Position numbers and translations under genes: made by a program | Part shown: piece by piece, positions 1-6,297 of the stretch | How positions within the stretch are numbered: position 1 is the first letter of the stretch | How the letters are laid out: the number at the start of each line of letters is the position of its first letter | The notes under the pieces: generated by a model | Told to the model about the DNA's origin: nothing | What the model saw: only the letters and a program-made list of their open reading frames with translations | Databases searched by the model: none | Source of the DNA: Rhodospirillaceae bacterium | GTDB taxonomy: Bacteria; Pseudomonadota; Alphaproteobacteria; Rhodospirillales; Magnetovibrionaceae | Assembly: GCA_002401565.1 (NCBI GenBank) | Contig: NVTL01000044.1 | Span: forward strand, 21,317 to 28,070 | Reading direction: 5' to 3' | Length of the DNA: 6,754 bases

Positions 1-31
1 GATTTTCCAAGACAATCTAGAACTCAAAGCT

Positions 32-3000
32 ATGAGCACGCAATCGGACCAAAATAATGTCTGGTCGATGCTGTTTAAGGTCTGTTTGATCATTTTTGTG
101 ATCGAGGGGGGCATCATGCTGGTTTTTTACCTGTTGCCCTATACGATCGATCCGCAAATGGCGATTTTTATCGACGTGGTGGCCTTGGTCTTATTATCCA
201 CGCCGTTGATCTTTAGCTTTGTGGTGCGCCCGTATGTGCATCTAACGAACAAAGCGTTAGCGGCGGCAGAGGCGATGCAGACCAAATTGCTGAAAAGCAA
301 TCAGGAACTTGAATTTCAGAAATTTGCCTTAGACCAGCACGCCATCGTCAGCGTGGCTGACGTCAAGGGGGCTATCACACATGTGAATGATAAATTTTGT
401 AAAATCAGTGGGTTCAGGCGTGAAGACCTTATTGGCCAAAACCATCGAATAGTTAAGTCCGATGAACATAGCCCAGAAGTCTATCGCACCATGTGGAAGA
501 CCATTTCAAACGGAATGGTGTGGCATGGTCTTTTGAAAAATAGATCGAAAGACGGCTCTTCGTATTGGGTGAATTCAACGATTGTCCCGTTTTTAGACCA
601 ACACAAAAAGCCATATCGATATGTGTCTATTCGCACCGATGTGACGGAACGCATCAAAGCGGAATTGGAGATTTCCAAGTCCTTTGAAAGCCAGGCGTTG
701 TTGAAAAAACTTTTGGCTTTGCCCATTCAAGGCCGAACCGTAGATGCATTGTTACAAGAAGCCTTAGACGAAATCCTCAGCACCTCATTTTTAACCATTC
801 AAGGCATGGGCGCGATTTTCTTGATGAATGATGAGGGCGATGCTGTGGAAATGGCTGCTCAAACAAATCTGGCTACGCCTTTGTTGACCCGCTGTGCAAA
901 GGTCAAACTTGGCCATTGCCTGTGTGGAAAAACGGCACAATCGGGACAGCTTTCTTTTGAAAACCATGTGAATGAAAATCATGACACGCATTTCGACGAA
1001 ATGGTGGATCATGGTCATTACACGGTGCCCATTATATCTTGTGGCAAGGTCCTTGGTGTGCTGACGCTTTATATCGATGCGGGGCATAAATACATCACCA
1101 GCGAAGCCAATACGTTGACCGCCGTGGGCAATACGCTTGCCATTATGGTGGAACGTAAACGCGCCGAAGAAGACTTGGAAAAAGCTTTGGGTATTACTAA
1201 GGCCGCGACCCAATCAAAATCAGATTTCTTGGCCAATATGAGCCACGAAATTCGCACGCCGATGAATGCGATTATCGGCATGAGCCATCTGGCCCTGCAA
1301 ACAGATTTAAGCGGCAAGCAAGAAGATTACGTTCAAAAAATCAATACAGCCTCGAATGCGTTGTTGGGCATCATCAATGACATTTTGGATTTTTCCAAAA
1401 TCGAAGCCGGCAAGTTAGATATAGAATCCGTGCCGTTCAGCCTGCGTGATGTTTTGGATAATCTGTCGAATGTGGTGTTGGACAAGGCTCGTGAAAAGGG
1501 ATTGGAATTGTTAATCGCAACGCCCATCGATGTGCCCTATGGGCTGATCGGGGATTCTTTGCGGTTGGGCCAAGTTTTGCTGAACCTTGCCAATAACGCG
1601 ATCAAGTTTTCAGAGGCCGGTGAGATTGTGTTGCGGGTGAAAACTTTGCATAAAACATCCGATCGCGTGACGTTGCAGTTTTCCATCAAGGACGATGGCA
1701 TCGGCATGACCGAACAACAAATGGAAAAATTGTTTAAGTCGTTTAGCCAAGCCGATCAATCGACCACGCGTTTGTATGGCGGAACGGGATTGGGTTTGAC
1801 CATTTCCAAACAGCTGACCGAAATGATGGGCGGAGAAATTCGCGCTGAAAGTATGCCCAACCAAGGCAGCACCTTTACCTTCACCGCTGAATTTGGTTTG
1901 TCTGCGGAAATGGAAATCAGTCAAACCGTGTTGGTGCATGATGTGCATGGCCTTTCCGTCTTGGTTGTTGATGACAGTAATACCGCTCGCGAAATCATCA
2001 AAGAATTGGCCCAAGGCCTGACCTTTGTGGTTGAAACGGCCTCAAACGGGCAGCAAGCTTTGGACATGGTGACCAAGGCTGATCAGGCCGGAACACCTTA
2101 TAAGTTGGTTTTCATGGATTGGAAAATGCCGGGCATTGATGGCGTCCAAGCCTGTCGCATCCTTCGGGCGGACAAGTCCTTAAAATCCCGCCCCATGGTG
2201 GTGTTGGTCACGGCGTATGACCGTGATGAATTGTTGCGCCAAGTGGGTGTGATTGAAGTCGAAGGTTTGTTGGAAAAACCCGTTACCTCTTCTTCAATGT
2301 TAGAAGCCACGATGGAGGCCTTGGGTTATGAAGAGCAACAAAAATCTGTGGACAGCACAAGTTTAGGCTTTGAATTGGTTTCGGGCATTCATGGCGCCAA
2401 AATCCTTTTGGTCGAAGACAATGAAATCAATCAACAGGTCGCCCAAGAACTGTTGGAAATGGCCGAATTGTCCGTGACCATTGCGGTGAACGGACAAGAT
2501 GCCCTTGAATGGATCGGTCGCGACAGCTTTGATTGTGTGTTGATGGATATTCAAATGCCGGTCATGGATGGCTTTGAGGCAACCCGCGCCATTCGCCAAG
2601 ACAAATGCTTTAACGATCTGCCCATCATTGCCATGACGGCCAATGTGATGACCAAGGATTTGGAAAAATGCCAAACCGTTGGCATGAACGATCACATCTT
2701 AAAACCCGTTAATCCCCGCGATATGTTTGAAGTGATTGCGCGTTGGATCAAACCGGGTGATCGTAATATTATCGATGGTGCAGAACCGCTTCAGGGGCCT
2801 GTTGAAAAAGCTGAAGATTTATATCTTCCAGGCTTTGAAGTCGACGCAACCTTGGACCGCATGGGCGGTCAGGTGAAGACCTACCGTAAAGTGCTCAGCA
2901 AGTTTTTGGACTCTGAAACCAATGCCATAGACTGTATCCAAAAAAGCCTAGACGTTGGCAATCGCTCTGCCGCACTTCATATGGCCCATACCCTAAAAGG

Positions 3001-3403
3001 CGTTTCCGGAACCATCGGGGCCACAAAGTTACAGGGCTTGGCAGATCAGCTGGAAAGCCAGCTTGAGGATGAAAACGCACAACAAATAGAACCCTTAATG
3101 GCGCAGATCAGTGTCGAGCTGAAGCACGCGGTGTCGATTATAACAACGGCCTTAAAGGTTGACGTAAAACAACACCATAAGGCTACAGCTAAATCATCCA
3201 TAGATGTACAATCGGCGTTGCAAGGTTTAGCCGAACAGATTGATGTCTTTGATTCCACTGCGGAAGAAACCTTAGAAGAAATTATTGATCTTATTGAGAC
3301 AGATGACCTGAAAAAATCATTAGAGCTTTTGAAAACCCACTTGCGCAAGTATGATTTTGAGGCTGCCTCTAAACACTTAAATACACTTTTGCAAAATTTG
3401 TAA
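32..3403 (+). CDS. Membrane-anchored hybrid sensor histidine kinase (PAS-GAF-HisKA-HATPase-REC-REC-HPt)
   Basis: This is a 1123-residue hybrid kinase carrying a complete internal phosphorelay. Two hydrophobic helices (about 14-36 and 44-66) have almost no loop between them, so sensing is probably cytoplasmic. A PAS domain (about 97-208, ending RTDVTERIKAE) is followed by a GAF domain (about 230-378) containing GHCLCGKTAQSG. The HisKA H-box is SHEIRTPMNAIIGM with His405. The ATPase shows an N-box (LLNLANNAIKFSE), DDGIGM (554-559) and GGTGLGL (583-589). REC1 (about 641-765) has Asp647/648, Asp696, Thr727 and Lys749. REC2 (about 789-905) has Glu795/Asp796, Asp839, Thr869 and Lys891. The HPt (about 938-1040) has AHTLKG with His986. 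A predicted helical tail (about 1058-1123) follows. It is BarA/TorS-like in layout, but the ligand is unknown. The ATG at 32 lies just before the first TM helix but has no clear Shine-Dalgarno, and the frame stays open to the left edge, so an earlier start is possible. The product probably phosphorylates the regulator encoded 20 bases downstream. Confidence 0.95.
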   Translation: MSTQSDQNNVWSMLFKVCLIIFVIEGGIMLVFYLLPYTIDPQMAIFIDVVALVLLSTPLIFSFVVRPYVHLTNKALAAAEAMQTKLLKSNQELEFQKFALDQHAIVSVADVKGAITHVNDKFCKISGFRREDLIGQNHRIVKSDEHSPEVYRTMWKTISNGMVWHGLLKNRSKDGSSYWVNSTIVPFLDQHKKPYRYVSIRTDVTERIKAELEISKSFESQALLKKLLALPIQGRTVDALLQEALDEILSTSFLTIQGMGAIFLMNDEGDAVEMAAQTNLATPLLTRCAKVKLGHCLCGKTAQSGQLSFENHVNENHDTHFDEMVDHGHYTVPIISCGKVLGVLTLYIDAGHKYITSEANTLTAVGNTLAIMVERKRAEEDLEKALGITKAATQSKSDFLANMSHEIRTPMNAIIGMSHLALQTDLSGKQEDYVQKINTASNALLGIINDILDFSKIEAGKLDIESVPFSLRDVLDNLSNVVLDKAREKGLELLIATPIDVPYGLIGDSLRLGQVLLNLANNAIKFSEAGEIVLRVKTLHKTSDRVTLQFSIKDDGIGMTEQQMEKLFKSFSQADQSTTRLYGGTGLGLTISKQLTEMMGGEIRAESMPNQGSTFTFTAEFGLSAEMEISQTVLVHDVHGLSVLVVDDSNTAREIIKELAQGLTFVVETASNGQQALDMVTKADQAGTPYKLVFMDWKMPGIDGVQACRILRADKSLKSRPMVVLVTAYDRDELLRQVGVIEVEGLLEKPVTSSSMLEATMEALGYEEQQKSVDSTSLGFELVSGIHGAKILLVEDNEINQQVAQELLEMAELSVTIAVNGQDALEWIGRDSFDCVLMDIQMPVMDGFEATRAIRQDKCFNDLPIIAMTANVMTKDLEKCQTVGMNDHILKPVNPRDMFEVIARWIKPGDRNIIDGAEPLQGPVEKAEDLYLPGFEVDATLDRMGGQVKTYRKVLSKFLDSETNAIDCIQKSLDVGNRSAALHMAHTLKGVSGTIGATKLQGLADQLESQLEDENAQQIEPLMAQISVELKHAVSIITTALKVDVKQHHKATAKSSIDVQSALQGLAEQIDVFDSTAEETLEEIIDLIETDDLKKSLELLKTHLRKYDFEAASKHLNTLLQNL

Positions 3404-3423
3404 AAAGTCATGAGAAAAGAATA

Positions 3424-4515
3424 ATGAACAAACAGACGGTCTTAGTTGTTGACGATACACCCGTAAATATCGATGTGGTGAAAGGCATCCTTTCCGATAC
3501 TTATCTGGTGCAAGCGGCGATCAATGGCCCAATGGCTTTGAAAATCATTGAAAAGCAAAAACCGGATTTGATTTTGTTAGATGTGATGATGCCGGAAATG
3601 GATGGTTTTGAAGTTTGCCGAATTTTAAAGGCCGACCTTAAAACCAAAGCCATCCCCATCATTTTCCTGACCGCCAAAAACCATGAACGCGATGAATCCG
3701 AAGGCTTTTTATTGGGCGGGGCAGATTACCTGCATAAACCGGTAAACCCAGCATTGTTAATCGCCCGTGTGAAAACGCATTTGGCCCTGTATGACCAACG
3801 CCGGGATTTAGAAGACCAGATCGTAGAACGTACCCGCGAAGTCGAAAAAATTCAAGAAGTCACGATTGCCGCCATGGGGGCCTTGGCCGAAACACGTGAC
3901 CCGGAAACCGGAAACCACATTCGCCGGACCCAGCATTACATTAAAATTTTGGCGAAAAAACTTCAAAACCATCCACGGTTCAGCGCTTATCTGACCGATA
4001 AGGCGATTGCCACGTTGTACAAATCAGCCCCCCTTCACGATATTGGCAAAATCGGTGTTCCGGACCATATTTTGTTAAAGCCCGGAAAACTGACCGCCGA
4101 AGAATTTGAAGAGATCAAAAAACACACGATTTATGGGCGCGATGCTATTTTGGCCGCAGAAGCCAATTTAGATAAGAAAACGTCGTTTCTATCCACGGCC
4201 CGAGAAATAGCCACCTACCACCAAGAAAAATGGGACGGCAGCGGATATCCAGAAGGCCTTTCTGGCGACGACATTCCCATTTCGGCTCGCCTGATGGCGG
4301 TTGCCGATGTTTATGACGCGCTGGTCAGCCGCCGTGTTTACAAAGAACCCATCCCCTTTGAAAAAGCCGTTGCGATTATTGAAAAAGGAAAGGGCAATCA
4401 TTTTGATTCAGACATCGTGGAAGCCTTTTTAGAAATCGTCGAAGATTTCCACGCCATCGCTCAAAAATTTGCGGACACTCAAGACGAGGTCAACGCAAAG
4501 GCCGGAATTTCTTAA
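3424..4515 (+). CDS. Response regulator with HD-GYP c-di-GMP phosphodiesterase domain (RpfG-like)
   Basis: This 363-residue cytoplasmic regulator has an N-terminal receiver (about 4-120) with Asp10/Asp11, phospho-acceptor Asp53 in LLDVMMPEMDG, Thr83 and Lys105. A helical linker (about 122-150) leads to an HD-GYP domain (about 150-345). The metal-site and signature residues are present: His165 in GNHIRR, HDIGK (205-209), His234, His266 in TYHQEKWDGSGYP, GYP at 274-276 and Asp295 in ADVYDAL. HD-GYP proteins with this set hydrolyse c-di-GMP to pGpG and/or GMP, so an active enzyme is expected. It starts 20 bases after the hybrid kinase stop, with a weak purine-rich ribosome site (GAGAAAAGA), which suggests co-transcription and makes it the likely output of that kinase. 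Its length is normal for a REC-HD-GYP protein. Assignment of the domain type is very secure. The process it controls (motility, biofilm or other) cannot be read from the sequence. Confidence 0.95.
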   Translation: MNKQTVLVVDDTPVNIDVVKGILSDTYLVQAAINGPMALKIIEKQKPDLILLDVMMPEMDGFEVCRILKADLKTKAIPIIFLTAKNHERDESEGFLLGGADYLHKPVNPALLIARVKTHLALYDQRRDLEDQIVERTREVEKIQEVTIAAMGALAETRDPETGNHIRRTQHYIKILAKKLQNHPRFSAYLTDKAIATLYKSAPLHDIGKIGVPDHILLKPGKLTAEEFEEIKKHTIYGRDAILAAEANLDKKTSFLSTAREIATYHQEKWDGSGYPEGLSGDDIPISARLMAVADVYDALVSRRVYKEPIPFEKAVAIIEKGKGNHFDSDIVEAFLEIVEDFHAIAQKFADTQDEVNAKAGIS

Positions 4516-4520
4516 CGTCC

Positions 4521-4886
4521 CTAACCTTGATTAAGCCCCAATTCCTTTTGCTTTTTCTTGGTCAGACCAAGCGCCACGATTTCATAGGATTCTGAGATGT
4601 AAGATTTCAGGTCTGCGTCAGAAAGACCGGGCGTGTCGAAATGTTGTATCCATTTCATTCCACGCGAAGCCAAATAAGGGGCCGGACGCAAGCCCGGCGT
4701 ATCGCGCAATATTTCAAAAGCCATAGGGGAAACCTTAAACGTAATGCCCGGATACTTACCCGCGCGCCACCCGCCAATAGCAAAAACCTTACCCCCAATC
4801 TTCCAAACATGAGCCCCCCGCCACTGCACAACATGCGTTGTGTGGGGCAGGGCGCGGCAGAATGCATTGTACTCTTCATAGGTCAT
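4521..4886 (-). CDS. MmcQ/YjbR family protein (CyaY-like double-wing fold)
   Basis: This is a 121-residue protein on the minus strand. It begins MTYEEYNAFCRALPHTTHVVQW and carries family-typical features: a WKIGGKVFA strand (28-36), ITFKVSP (48-54), the PAPYLASRGMKWI segment (68-80) and a C-terminal LSDADLKSYISESYEIV helix. The family is commonly annotated as DNA-binding from its CyaY-like fold, but its biochemical role is not established. The frame is open 25 codons further upstream. I chose the ATG at 4886-4884 because a GGAG sits seven bases before it, the protein then has the usual family length of about 120 residues, and the extension would run through the promoter candidate. Its stop is five bases from the stop of the HD-GYP gene, so the two genes converge with no room for a terminator between them. 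It is probably functionally unrelated to the signalling operon. Confidence 0.85.
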   Translation of the reverse strand: MTYEEYNAFCRALPHTTHVVQWRGAHVWKIGGKVFAIGGWRAGKYPGITFKVSPMAFEILRDTPGLRPAPYLASRGMKWIQHFDTPGLSDADLKSYISESYEIVALGLTKKKQKELGLNQG

Positions 4887-4913
4887 AGCCCGTCTCCGTA
4901 CTGAGTAGGGGTG

Positions 4914-4941
4914 AGTATAAGAGACCCGTTTCTGGGGGCAA
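4914..4941 (-). promoter_or_regulatory. Candidate sigma-70-type promoter of the MmcQ/YjbR gene
   Basis: Read on the minus strand there is a -35-like TTGCCC (4941-4936), a 16-base spacer and a -10-like TATACT (4919-4914). Transcription would start near 4907 and give a short leader of about 20 bases containing the GGAG ribosome site. Position and spacing fit the downstream start well. The call rests on motif matching only. Confidence 0.45.
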
Positions 4942-5056
4942 TGGTAATTATGAAATTGCAATCAACAAAAGCCTGTCTGTCGGTAAGTGTATGCGTTCAT
5001 TTGGTTGGGAGTGTTGAGTGAAGGAAACTATTGCCGTAATTCGGAGGAAATAAATA

Positions 5057-5245
5057 GTGTATGGTCTATCCATAAGGATGATTGTTTTCCGCTTGAAAGC
5101 GGACATAATGATAGCCCCCTTAAAATGGCTGTTATTAGCCAAAAGCGGGCAGGCGAAGGCACCATTAAATATAGGAGACCGTGGAGATGGTGCAGTCACA
5201 CAAGTAATTAATTTTAAGTACTTGTGTGAATTTTCAAACGCCTAA
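5057..5245 (+). CDS. Possible small protein, 62 aa, unrecognised
   Basis: A frame of 62 codons starts at a GTG preceded by a near-ideal GGAGG (5043-5047) nine bases upstream. The start reads MYGLSIRMIVFRLKADIMIA, followed by PLKWLLLAKSG. The N-terminal half is basic and hydrophobic and could be an amphipathic or membrane-associated helix; the rest is polar. I recognise no family. The frame overlaps four consecutive hairpins and runs through an 11-bp inverted repeat at its end, which is unusual for a coding sequence and argues that the stretch may instead be a structured RNA or a regulatory region. An in-frame ATG at 5078 behind AAGG is a second possible start. The strong ribosome site is the only real support. 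Confidence 0.25.
   Translation: MYGLSIRMIVFRLKADIMIAPLKWLLLAKSGQAKAPLNIGDRGDGAVTQVINFKYLCEFSNA
5088..5229 (+). other. Run of four consecutive hairpins in the mmcQ-csp intergenic region
   Basis: Four inverted repeats follow one another. These are 5088-5093/5098-5103 (TCCGCT with a TGAA loop), 5126-5130/5137-5141 (TGGCT/AGCCA), 5159-5165/5187-5193 (GCACCAT/ATGGTGC with a 21-base loop containing a purine-rich GGAGA) and 5196-5206/5219-5229 (11 bp). A strong GGAGG lies just upstream at 5043. The arrangement suggests a structured transcript, either a small RNA or a leader, but I recognise no known riboswitch or sRNA consensus. All stems were found by eye and no folding energy has been calculated. 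The rest of the 4962-5450 gap holds the promoter-like element and leader described separately. Confidence 0.35.
5196..5229. repeat. Perfect 11-bp inverted repeat with AT-rich centre
   Basis: The arms TCACACAAGTA (5196-5206) and TACTTGTGTGA (5219-5229) are perfect inverse copies around a 12-base AT-rich centre that itself contains TTAA twice. It is not followed by a clear T-run, so it is a weak terminator candidate. The dyad symmetry also fits an operator for a dimeric regulator. It lies about 40 bases upstream of the CTTGAC element of the presumed csp promoter. Confidence 0.6.
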
Positions 5246-5268
5246 TGTTCTCAAGATTTTAAAAAACC

Positions 5269-5297
5269 TTGACTTCACCTCTGAAATAGCTTACTTA
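5269..5297 (+). promoter_or_regulatory. Candidate distal promoter of the cold-shock gene
   Basis: CTTGACT (5268-5274) matches the alphaproteobacterial -35 preference well and is preceded by an AT-rich stretch (5254-5266) that could act as an UP element. The -10 is poor: TACTTA at 5292-5297 after a 17-base spacer. An extended -10-like TGCTATACG at 5300-5308 lies too far from this -35. A start near 5305 would give csp a leader of roughly 145 bases, long like those of cold-inducible cspA genes. A second weak candidate with a better -10 (TAAAAT, 5383-5388, with TTATCC at 5360-5365) would give a leader of about 55 bases. Confidence 0.35.
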
Positions 5298-5391
5298 TTT
5301 GCTATACGTTTTACATTTGGTCTGGCTTACCTAAATAATCGGTACGCTGCTTAGCTTAGTTATCCCCTGACATTGTGATCGTTAAAATAGA

Positions 5392-5419
5392 CCGCGCCGC
5401 CACATGGTGTGAGACGCGG
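5392..5419 (+). promoter_or_regulatory. Hairpin in the csp leader
   Basis: CCGCG (5392-5396) can pair with CGCGG (5415-5419), and CAC (5401-5403) with GTG (5407-5409) inside it. It ends about 20 bases before the AAGGA ribosome site of csp. Leader structure is a known means of temperature control in cspA-type genes, but that role here is an inference. No cold-box consensus was recognised. Confidence 0.35.
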
Positions 5420-5450
5420 AATCATGACGCCTATTAGAAGGAAATAACTT

Positions 5451-5660
5451 ATGGCTACTGGTACAGTAAAATGGTTCAACCCAACAAAGGGTTTTGGATT
5501 TATCGAACCTGAAGATGGTTCAAATGATGTTTTTGTTCATATTTCAGCTGTTGAAAAAGCTGGTATTGGTTCGCTTAACGACGGCCAAAAGGTCTCTTAT
5601 GAGCTCCAAGCTGGTCAGAACGGAAAGTCTTCCGCTGAAGATCTAAAACTCGTCGACTAA
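5451..5660 (+). CDS. CspA-family cold-shock protein
   Basis: This 69-residue single cold-shock domain protein is a five-stranded OB-fold that binds single-stranded RNA and DNA, acting in the cytoplasm as an RNA chaperone or antiterminator. RNP1 is KGFGFI (13-18) and RNP2 is VFVHI (27-31), with the aromatic Trp8, Phe9, Phe15, Phe17, Phe28 and His30 that stack on bases. Length and sequence are typical of alphaproteobacterial CspA proteins ([20 protein letters not shown]; the end reads [10 protein letters not shown]). The ATG is preceded by AGAAGGA at a suitable distance. The gene is monocistronic by appearance: it has its own long leader and a strong terminator 12 bases after the stop. Whether it is cold-induced or constitutive cannot be told; many genomes carry several copies with different regulation. 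Confidence 0.97.
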   Translation: MATGTVKWFNPTKGFGFIEPEDGSNDVFVHISAVEKAGIGSLNDGQKVSYELQAGQNGKSSAEDLKLVD

Positions 5661-5671
5661 ACGAGTTCTGC

Positions 5672-5711
5672 ACCGCCCCCAGCTTTTGTTGGGGGCGGTT
5701 GCTCTTATACT
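5672..5711 (+). terminator. Rho-independent terminator of csp
   Basis: A 12-bp stem (5672-5683 with 5688-5699, one G-T pair) contains a GC-rich core of CCGCCCCC and closes on a TTTT loop. The following tract is T-rich but interrupted (TTGCTCTTATACTTT). A second 7-bp hairpin, AACTCGT/ACGAGTT (5647-5653 with 5661-5667), immediately precedes it and holds the csp stop codon in its loop. Confidence 0.85.
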
Positions 5712-5789
5712 TTCGGAAAGTGTCTCCATCTGGATTATAAGATAACGCTTTGCACTCCTGACGCCTCACAAGAAGTAAAGGATATCAAA

Positions 5790-5957
5790 TTGTTTACACT
5801 TGAAAAATCAAGGGCAGAAACACAGCTGGCTATATCTCAGATGAAAGCCACCCGTATCCAAGAAGAGCGTGATACGATGCGAAAAGAGAAAGCGGAGCAG
5901 AAAGCGCGACTAAAAACTCTTCGCCTGGCTAAAAAAGCCGCCGTTGAAAACACTTAA
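5790..5957 (+). CDS. Small Lys/Arg/Glu-rich coiled-coil protein, 55 aa
   Basis: The frame starts at a TTG with an AAAGGA site (5777-5782) seven bases upstream. No ATG or GTG exists further upstream in frame as far back as the csp terminator, and the next internal ATG (5841) lacks a ribosome site. The protein begins MFTLEKSRAETQLAI and continues with ERDTMRKEKAEQKARLK and LRLAKKAA before a short NT end. It has no hydrophobic core and is highly charged, so it is expected to be an extended helix or coiled coil with a basic C-terminal half that could bind nucleic acid. I recognise no named family. It shares an ERDxxxxEK and a terminal KKAA pattern with the next gene, 33 bases downstream, which suggests a duplicated pair in one transcript. 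It follows the csp terminator; a TATAAG at 5736-5741 could be a -10 element, but no good -35 goes with it. Confidence 0.6.
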   Translation: MFTLEKSRAETQLAISQMKATRIQEERDTMRKEKAEQKARLKTLRLAKKAAVENT

Positions 5958-5990
5958 ACCGCATATCTGGTTTCATCCAAAGGGATAAGA

Positions 5991-6155
5991 ATGGCTAGAA
6001 AGCCCAATTACGATTTTGAACGCAAAGAACGCGATAGACTAAAGGCTGAAAAGAAGGCCCTGCGCGTTGCTGAAAAGAAAGCCGCACGGACAAAGAATTC
6101 AGAACAGTCTGAACAAAGCGACACCGACAACTCGATATTACCCATAACCGAGTGA
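5991..6155 (+). CDS. Small basic protein, 54 aa, N-terminal PNYxFERKERDR motif
   Basis: An ATG frame of 54 codons is preceded by AAAGGGATAAGA, a good ribosome site (AGGGA, five bases before the start). It begins MARKPNYDFERKERDRLK, continues with AEKKALRVAEKKAARTK and ends in an acidic, Ser/Asp-rich tail (EQSEQSDTDNS, then ILPITE). The N-terminal pattern RKPNYxFERxxR followed by alternating Lys/Ala resembles very small conserved hypothetical proteins I recall from Alphaproteobacteria, but I cannot name a family or function. The charged helix and disordered tail suggest an RNA- or DNA-associated accessory protein; that is inference. It lies 33 bases after the 55-codon gene, most likely in the same transcript, and no clear terminator follows its stop. 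Confidence 0.7.
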   Translation: MARKPNYDFERKERDRLKAEKKALRVAEKKAARTKNSEQSEQSDTDNSILPITE

Positions 6156-6297
6156 TTGCGCTAAAGCGCCATCGTCTGAAGACTAAGCTCTTGAGCCAAT
6201 TGGCCGGGCTTCTCGGAAATTTAAAAACACAGCTCATGATGCGCCCAGCCTTGCTTGGAAGCGACAGTCATTGAAGCTCATAATATCTAGGAATAAC

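Noticed and set aside
1610..2014. Long minus-strand open frames inside the kinase gene (also 791-1213 and 2363-2695)
   Set aside because: They are antisense shadows of a strongly conserved coding region and show no domain of their own.
4557..4571. Inverted repeat CTTGGTC-A-GACCAAG as a terminator between the convergent genes
   Set aside because: It lies inside the MmcQ/YjbR coding region, and neither strand has a T-run after the stem; the T-rich side precedes it on the plus strand.
4887..4961. 25-codon N-terminal extension of the MmcQ/YjbR protein
   Set aside because: It would exceed the family's usual length, lacks a start with a ribosome site and covers the -10/-35-like elements.
4987..5211. 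74-codon frame on the plus strand starting at GTG
   Set aside because: It has no ribosome site at the start, overlaps the hairpin run in another frame, has rare-residue-rich composition and no recognisable domain.
5995..6237. 80-codon minus-strand frame opposite the 54-codon gene
   Set aside because: It is rich in Arg, Cys, Trp and Ser as expected from reading Lys/Glu/Ala codons in reverse, with no ribosome site and no recognisable motif.
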